Origin: Bacteroidota bacterium
GTDB taxonomy: Bacteria; Bacteroidota; Bacteroidia; Bacteroidales; Prolixibacteraceae
Assembly (NCBI GenBank): GCA_030691295.1
Contig: JAUYEQ010000414.1
Span: 1 to 7,275 of the forward strand
DNA: 7,275 bases
Direction: 5' to 3'
Part shown: piece after piece, positions 4,309 to 7,275 of the stretch
Position numbering within the stretch: the first letter of the stretch is position 1
Layout: each line of letters starts with the position of its first letter
The notes under the pieces: model-generated
What the model saw: the letters and a program-made list of their open reading frames with translations, nothing else
Told to the model about the DNA's origin: nothing
The model's database searches: none
Program-made: the position numbers and the translations under genes

Positions 4309-6579
4309 ATGAAGAAATTTAGAAACGTCTTTTTTTACATCTGTGTCATTGGCAGTTTTTCGTGGCTTATCCATTGGATTGCGCAAAAAGGAAAAGCGCT
4401 CGAAATTGGACGTTACGTGCACCTGCCCGAAGTGGGTGAAAGTCAGTGGCTGGAGTTTGTAAATTCGTTTTTGCACAACCTGACCCACCCACTGGCAATA
4501 CTTCTGGCTCAAATAATAACCATAATAATTACAGCTCGCATACTTGGATGGGCATGTAAAAAAATAGGTCAACCTACGGTCATTGGCGAAATTATTGCTG
4601 GCATTGTGCTGGGGCCATCGCTCCTTGGTATGTATTTCCCCGAATTTTTCAACTCATTGTTTCCTGACCACTCAATGGGCAACCTCCAATTCTTAAGCCA
4701 GATAGGGCTTATACTGTTTATGTTTATGGTGGGCATGGAACTCGATTTGAAAGCACTGAAGAGCAAGGCCCACGATGCCATCGTCATCAGCCATGCAAGC
4801 ATTATTTTCCCTTTTGCGCTAGGAATGGGCTTGGCGTATTTTATCTACCAAACTTTCGCCCCATCAGGCGTAGAGTTCTTGTCGTTCGGCCTATTCCTGG
4901 GCATTGCGATGAGCATAACCGCTTTCCCCGTGCTGGCGCGCATCGTGCACGAAAGGGGAATCCATAAATCAAAATTGGGTGCCATCGTTATCACCTGTGC
5001 CGCCGCCGATGATATCACCGCCTGGTGTTTGCTCGCCGCGGTAATCGCCATAGCAAAAGCCGGTTCTTTTGTGAGTTCGCTGTACACCATTGCCATTGCA
5101 GTTGGTTATGTTTTCCTGATGCTCAAAATGGTCAAACCATTTTTGAAACGGGTTGGCGATTTATATCCCTCGCGCGAAACGATGAGCAAACAAATTGTCG
5201 CGATATTTTTCCTGACACTGATCGTTTCATCATACACCACCGAAGTTATCGGCATCCATGCCTTGTTTGGCGCGTTTATGGCTGGCGCTATAATGCCCGA
5301 GAACACCAAATTCAGAAATATATTTATTGAAAAAGTCGAGGATGTAGCCCTTGTACTTTTGCTCCCATTATTTTTTGTTTATACCGGGCTGCGCACCGAA
5401 ATTGGATTGATCAACGACCTTTATCTCTGGAAAATAACCGGACTGATCGTTCTGGTCGCCATAGCCGGTAAATTCATCGGAAGCGCTCTTGCAGCCAAAT
5501 TTGTCGGGCAAAACTGGCGCGATAGCCTTACCATTGGTGCGCTGATGAATACCCGTGGACTAATGGAACTGGTGGTGCTTAGCATTGGGTACGATTTGGG
5601 TATCCTCTCTCCTGAAATTTTTTCGATGATGGTCATTATGGCTTTGGTCACTACTTTCATGACAGGTCCTGCCCTGGACTTAATTAATCGAATATTCAGG
5701 AAAAAGCCAAGCCTGATCTCAGAACAGGTGAACCAACTTATAAAATACAAGATCATTTTATCTTTCGGCAATCCTGAAATGGGCAAATCGTTGTTACAGC
5801 TAGCCAATCGTTTAGTGAAAAAGCAATCTGGAAATGCTACAGTTACTGCGCTACACTTATGCCCGAACAACGTGCTGCACCGTTATAACCTGGAAGAATA
5901 TGAAAACGAAAGCTTTTATCCGGTCATTCAGGAATCAAAAATACTGAACCAGAAAATTACGACCCTTTTTAAAGCCACCGATGACATTGACGCTGACATT
6001 ACTGAAATTACCAACAAAGGTGATTTTGACCTGCTTTTAATCGGCATCGGACAATCCATTTTTGAGGGAACCCTTTTGGGAAGGATACTGGGATATACTA
6101 CCAGCATCATTAACCCTGACCGCCTTATCCATAAAGTTTCAGGAAAAGAAAAACTGTTTGGCAACTCTCCCTTCGACGACCGCACACAAAACATACTTTC
6201 AGGCAGCAAAGTCCCGGTCGGAATTTTGATAGATAAAAATTCTGGGGATTGGGACCAAATCATTGCCCCCCTATATTCTGAGAACGATGGGTTTCTAATA
6301 AAATATCTACAACGCCTGATCAAAAATTCAGAAGCACAAATTACAGTGGCCGATCCGAAAGGGCTAACAAAGAGCCTCTCTGAAATAAAAGAAGCCATTA
6401 GAGCAATTGAACATGAAGCACCCAACCATATTACCCTTGATCAGGTAAACGTGATTGATGAGACATTTATCCAAAAATTTAAGTTAATGATTGTATCTGC
6501 CGATGGGTGGAAAACGCTCGTTGAATCACGAAGCAGTTGGCTCAGCGTGGCACCATCAATACTGATACTGCGGGAATGA
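4309..6579 (+). CDS. CPA2/CHX-type cation:proton antiporter with C-terminal USP-like domains
   Basis: The 756-residue inner-membrane protein starts with an extra membrane helix (about 6-25) and a loop. A Na+/H+ exchanger domain (PF00999, about 62-460) follows with roughly 12 helices. Recognisable family motifs are IGQPTVIGEIIAGIVLGPSL (86-105), FMVGMELDL (139-147), SITAFPVLARI (202-212), the transport-site aspartate pair D234-D235 in AAADDITAW, GIHALFGAFMAGAIMP (315-330) and NTRGLMELV (414-422, R416). The last ~280 residues are soluble and look like two diverged universal-stress-protein-like halves (about 475-620 and 630-756), as in plant CHX proteins. There is no GxGxxG RCK/TrkA-N nucleotide-binding domain as in KefB/KefC. 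Inference: K+ or Na+ for H+ exchange in pH or ion homeostasis, gated by the cytoplasmic domain; the transported ion cannot be read from sequence. It follows the zinc-ribbon gene closely and ends 7 bases from the convergent Nudix gene. Confidence 0.94.
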   Translation: MKKFRNVFFYICVIGSFSWLIHWIAQKGKALEIGRYVHLPEVGESQWLEFVNSFLHNLTHPLAILLAQIITIIITARILGWACKKIGQPTVIGEIIAGIVLGPSLLGMYFPEFFNSLFPDHSMGNLQFLSQIGLILFMFMVGMELDLKALKSKAHDAIVISHASIIFPFALGMGLAYFIYQTFAPSGVEFLSFGLFLGIAMSITAFPVLARIVHERGIHKSKLGAIVITCAAADDITAWCLLAAVIAIAKAGSFVSSLYTIAIAVGYVFLMLKMVKPFLKRVGDLYPSRETMSKQIVAIFFLTLIVSSYTTEVIGIHALFGAFMAGAIMPENTKFRNIFIEKVEDVALVLLLPLFFVYTGLRTEIGLINDLYLWKITGLIVLVAIAGKFIGSALAAKFVGQNWRDSLTIGALMNTRGLMELVVLSIGYDLGILSPEIFSMMVIMALVTTFMTGPALDLINRIFRKKPSLISEQVNQLIKYKIILSFGNPEMGKSLLQLANRLVKKQSGNATVTALHLCPNNVLHRYNLEEYENESFYPVIQESKILNQKITTLFKATDDIDADITEITNKGDFDLLLIGIGQSIFEGTLLGRILGYTTSIINPDRLIHKVSGKEKLFGNSPFDDRTQNILSGSKVPVGILIDKNSGDWDQIIAPLYSENDGFLIKYLQRLIKNSEAQITVADPKGLTKSLSEIKEAIRAIEHEAPNHITLDQVNVIDETFIQKFKLMIVSADGWKTLVESRSSWLSVAPSILILRE

Positions 6580-6586
6580 TTGACAC

Positions 6587-7270
6587 TCAAAATATTTCCT
6601 TCTTCAGCAACTGATATTCATGTTCGAAATTCGGGGTGAAGACTCCTCTCTCGATGTTTGAATCAATTTGTTTGAGTGTCCAAAACCGGCCTTCAACGAC
6701 TTCTTCGGAGTGCAAATGAATCGATTTAAAATCGTGGGTGGTAAATACATAAACCAGTTCCGATTCCAGCTCGCTATCCCATCGATAGGTTTTTACCAGT
6801 TTGGCGGAAAATTGGGTCAGTCCGATTTCCTCGAAGGCCTCGCGCTTCAAAGCAGTTTCAAGCGTTTCTCCAACTGAAATATGCCCTCCAACGGCAGTGT
6901 CCCATTTGCCCGGCTGAACCAGTTTGTTCAGCGGTCGTTTCTGCAAATAAACATGTTTTTGGTTGTTGAAAACATGGAGATGAACAACAGGATGCAGCAG
7001 TTTTTCGCCCCGGTGACATGCCGAACGGGGCGCTTTGCCGATAATCTCGCCCTGTTCGTTCACCAATGGAAGCCATTCTTCATCTTCAGGAATTACCACT
7101 TGCCTGCGCAATTTAAGTTTCTGTTTGACGAATTCGTATCCGAAAACCACGGCAAACAAAATATAAAACAAACCTCCGCTAATGAATGCCCATGCTTCGT
7201 TGGAAAGATAAAATGCAGCATAAAATACAAGTACGGTATGAAACAGAAATACGAAAAACATCAGTTGCAT
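6587..7270 (-). CDS. Nudix hydrolase with an N-terminal two-helix membrane anchor
   Basis: From ATG 7270-7268, the 227-residue protein has two hydrophobic segments (about 3-22 and 26-47) and a basic juxtamembrane stretch, KQKLKLRRQ. An IDI-like Nudix domain follows (about 63-220). It begins WLPLVNEQGEIIGKAPRS and has CHRGEKLLHPVVHLHVF and LQKRP. The Nudix box is complete: G129-x5-E135-x7-R143-E144-A-x-E147-E148-x-G150-L151, matching GX5EX7REUXEEXGU. E147/E148 and E144 are the expected Mg2+ ligands. The sequence after the anchor resembles soluble Bacteroidota Nudix proteins of about 170-180 residues; its substrate is unknown (nucleoside diphosphate derivative or isoprenoid diphosphate are family possibilities). 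The frame stays open upstream of this ATG to the window edge, so the true start could lie slightly outside; M4 (ATG 7261-7259) is an alternative. It converges on the antiporter gene with no room for an intergenic terminator. Confidence 0.9.
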   Translation of the reverse strand: MQLMFFVFLFHTVLVFYAAFYLSNEAWAFISGGLFYILFAVVFGYEFVKQKLKLRRQVVIPEDEEWLPLVNEQGEIIGKAPRSACHRGEKLLHPVVHLHVFNNQKHVYLQKRPLNKLVQPGKWDTAVGGHISVGETLETALKREAFEEIGLTQFSAKLVKTYRWDSELESELVYVFTTHDFKSIHLHSEEVVEGRFWTLKQIDSNIERGVFTPNFEHEYQLLKKEIF

Positions 7271-7275
7271 GGTTT

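Noticed and set aside
5421..5870. Minus-strand frame of 149 residues
   Set aside because: It is antisense to antiporter membrane helices including the conserved NTRGLMEL motif; no independent coding evidence.
5928..6425. Minus-strand frame of 165 residues
   Set aside because: It is a shadow of the antiporter C-terminal domain, which continues in frame to its stop at 6579; the low-complexity translation has no domain.

Overview
The window looks like a chromosomal fragment from a Bacteroidota bacterium, most likely Bacteroidales/Marinilabiliales-like. This is inferred from three things: the families present (LytS/LytTR pair, Bacteroidota-style CHX-like cation:proton antiporter, IDI-like Nudix protein), start codons without recognisable Shine-Dalgarno sequences, and matches to the Bacteroidota -7 element TAnnTTTG. 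It holds eight protein genes. One runs off the left edge, and one has its start only 5 bases from the right edge. I see no phage, insertion sequence, CRISPR array, tRNA or rRNA.

Left part (1-2154): two secreted beta-propeller genes diverge from an 84-base AT-rich gap. On the minus strand is a signal-peptide-bearing lactonase of the 6-phosphogluconolactonase/YbhE family, missing its C-terminus. On the plus strand is an SMP-30/gluconolactonase-like protein, followed 8 bases later by a small protein with two CDGSH iron-sulfur motifs.

Intergenic part (2155-2472, 318 bases): this is the most structured non-coding stretch. Three related hairpins lie in a mirror-symmetric arrangement with a 14-bp inverted repeat, and the stems differ by compensatory changes. 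A strong rho-independent terminator follows, then a candidate promoter for the next gene.

Middle part (2473-3928): a single-membrane-segment LytS-type sensor histidine kinase overlaps its LytTR response regulator. The regulator has no usable ATG and apparently starts at TTG inside the kinase gene, so the pair is probably translationally coupled.

Right part (4064-7275): a 75-residue zinc-ribbon-like protein sits 17 bases ahead of a 756-residue CPA2/CHX-type cation:proton antiporter with soluble C-terminal USP-like domains. The antiporter converges, with 7 bases between stop codons, on a Nudix hydrolase carrying an N-terminal membrane anchor. No gene set here looks like a new defence or mobile system. 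The best candidates for a second look are the covarying palindrome cluster, the membrane-anchored Nudix protein and the zinc-ribbon/antiporter pair.
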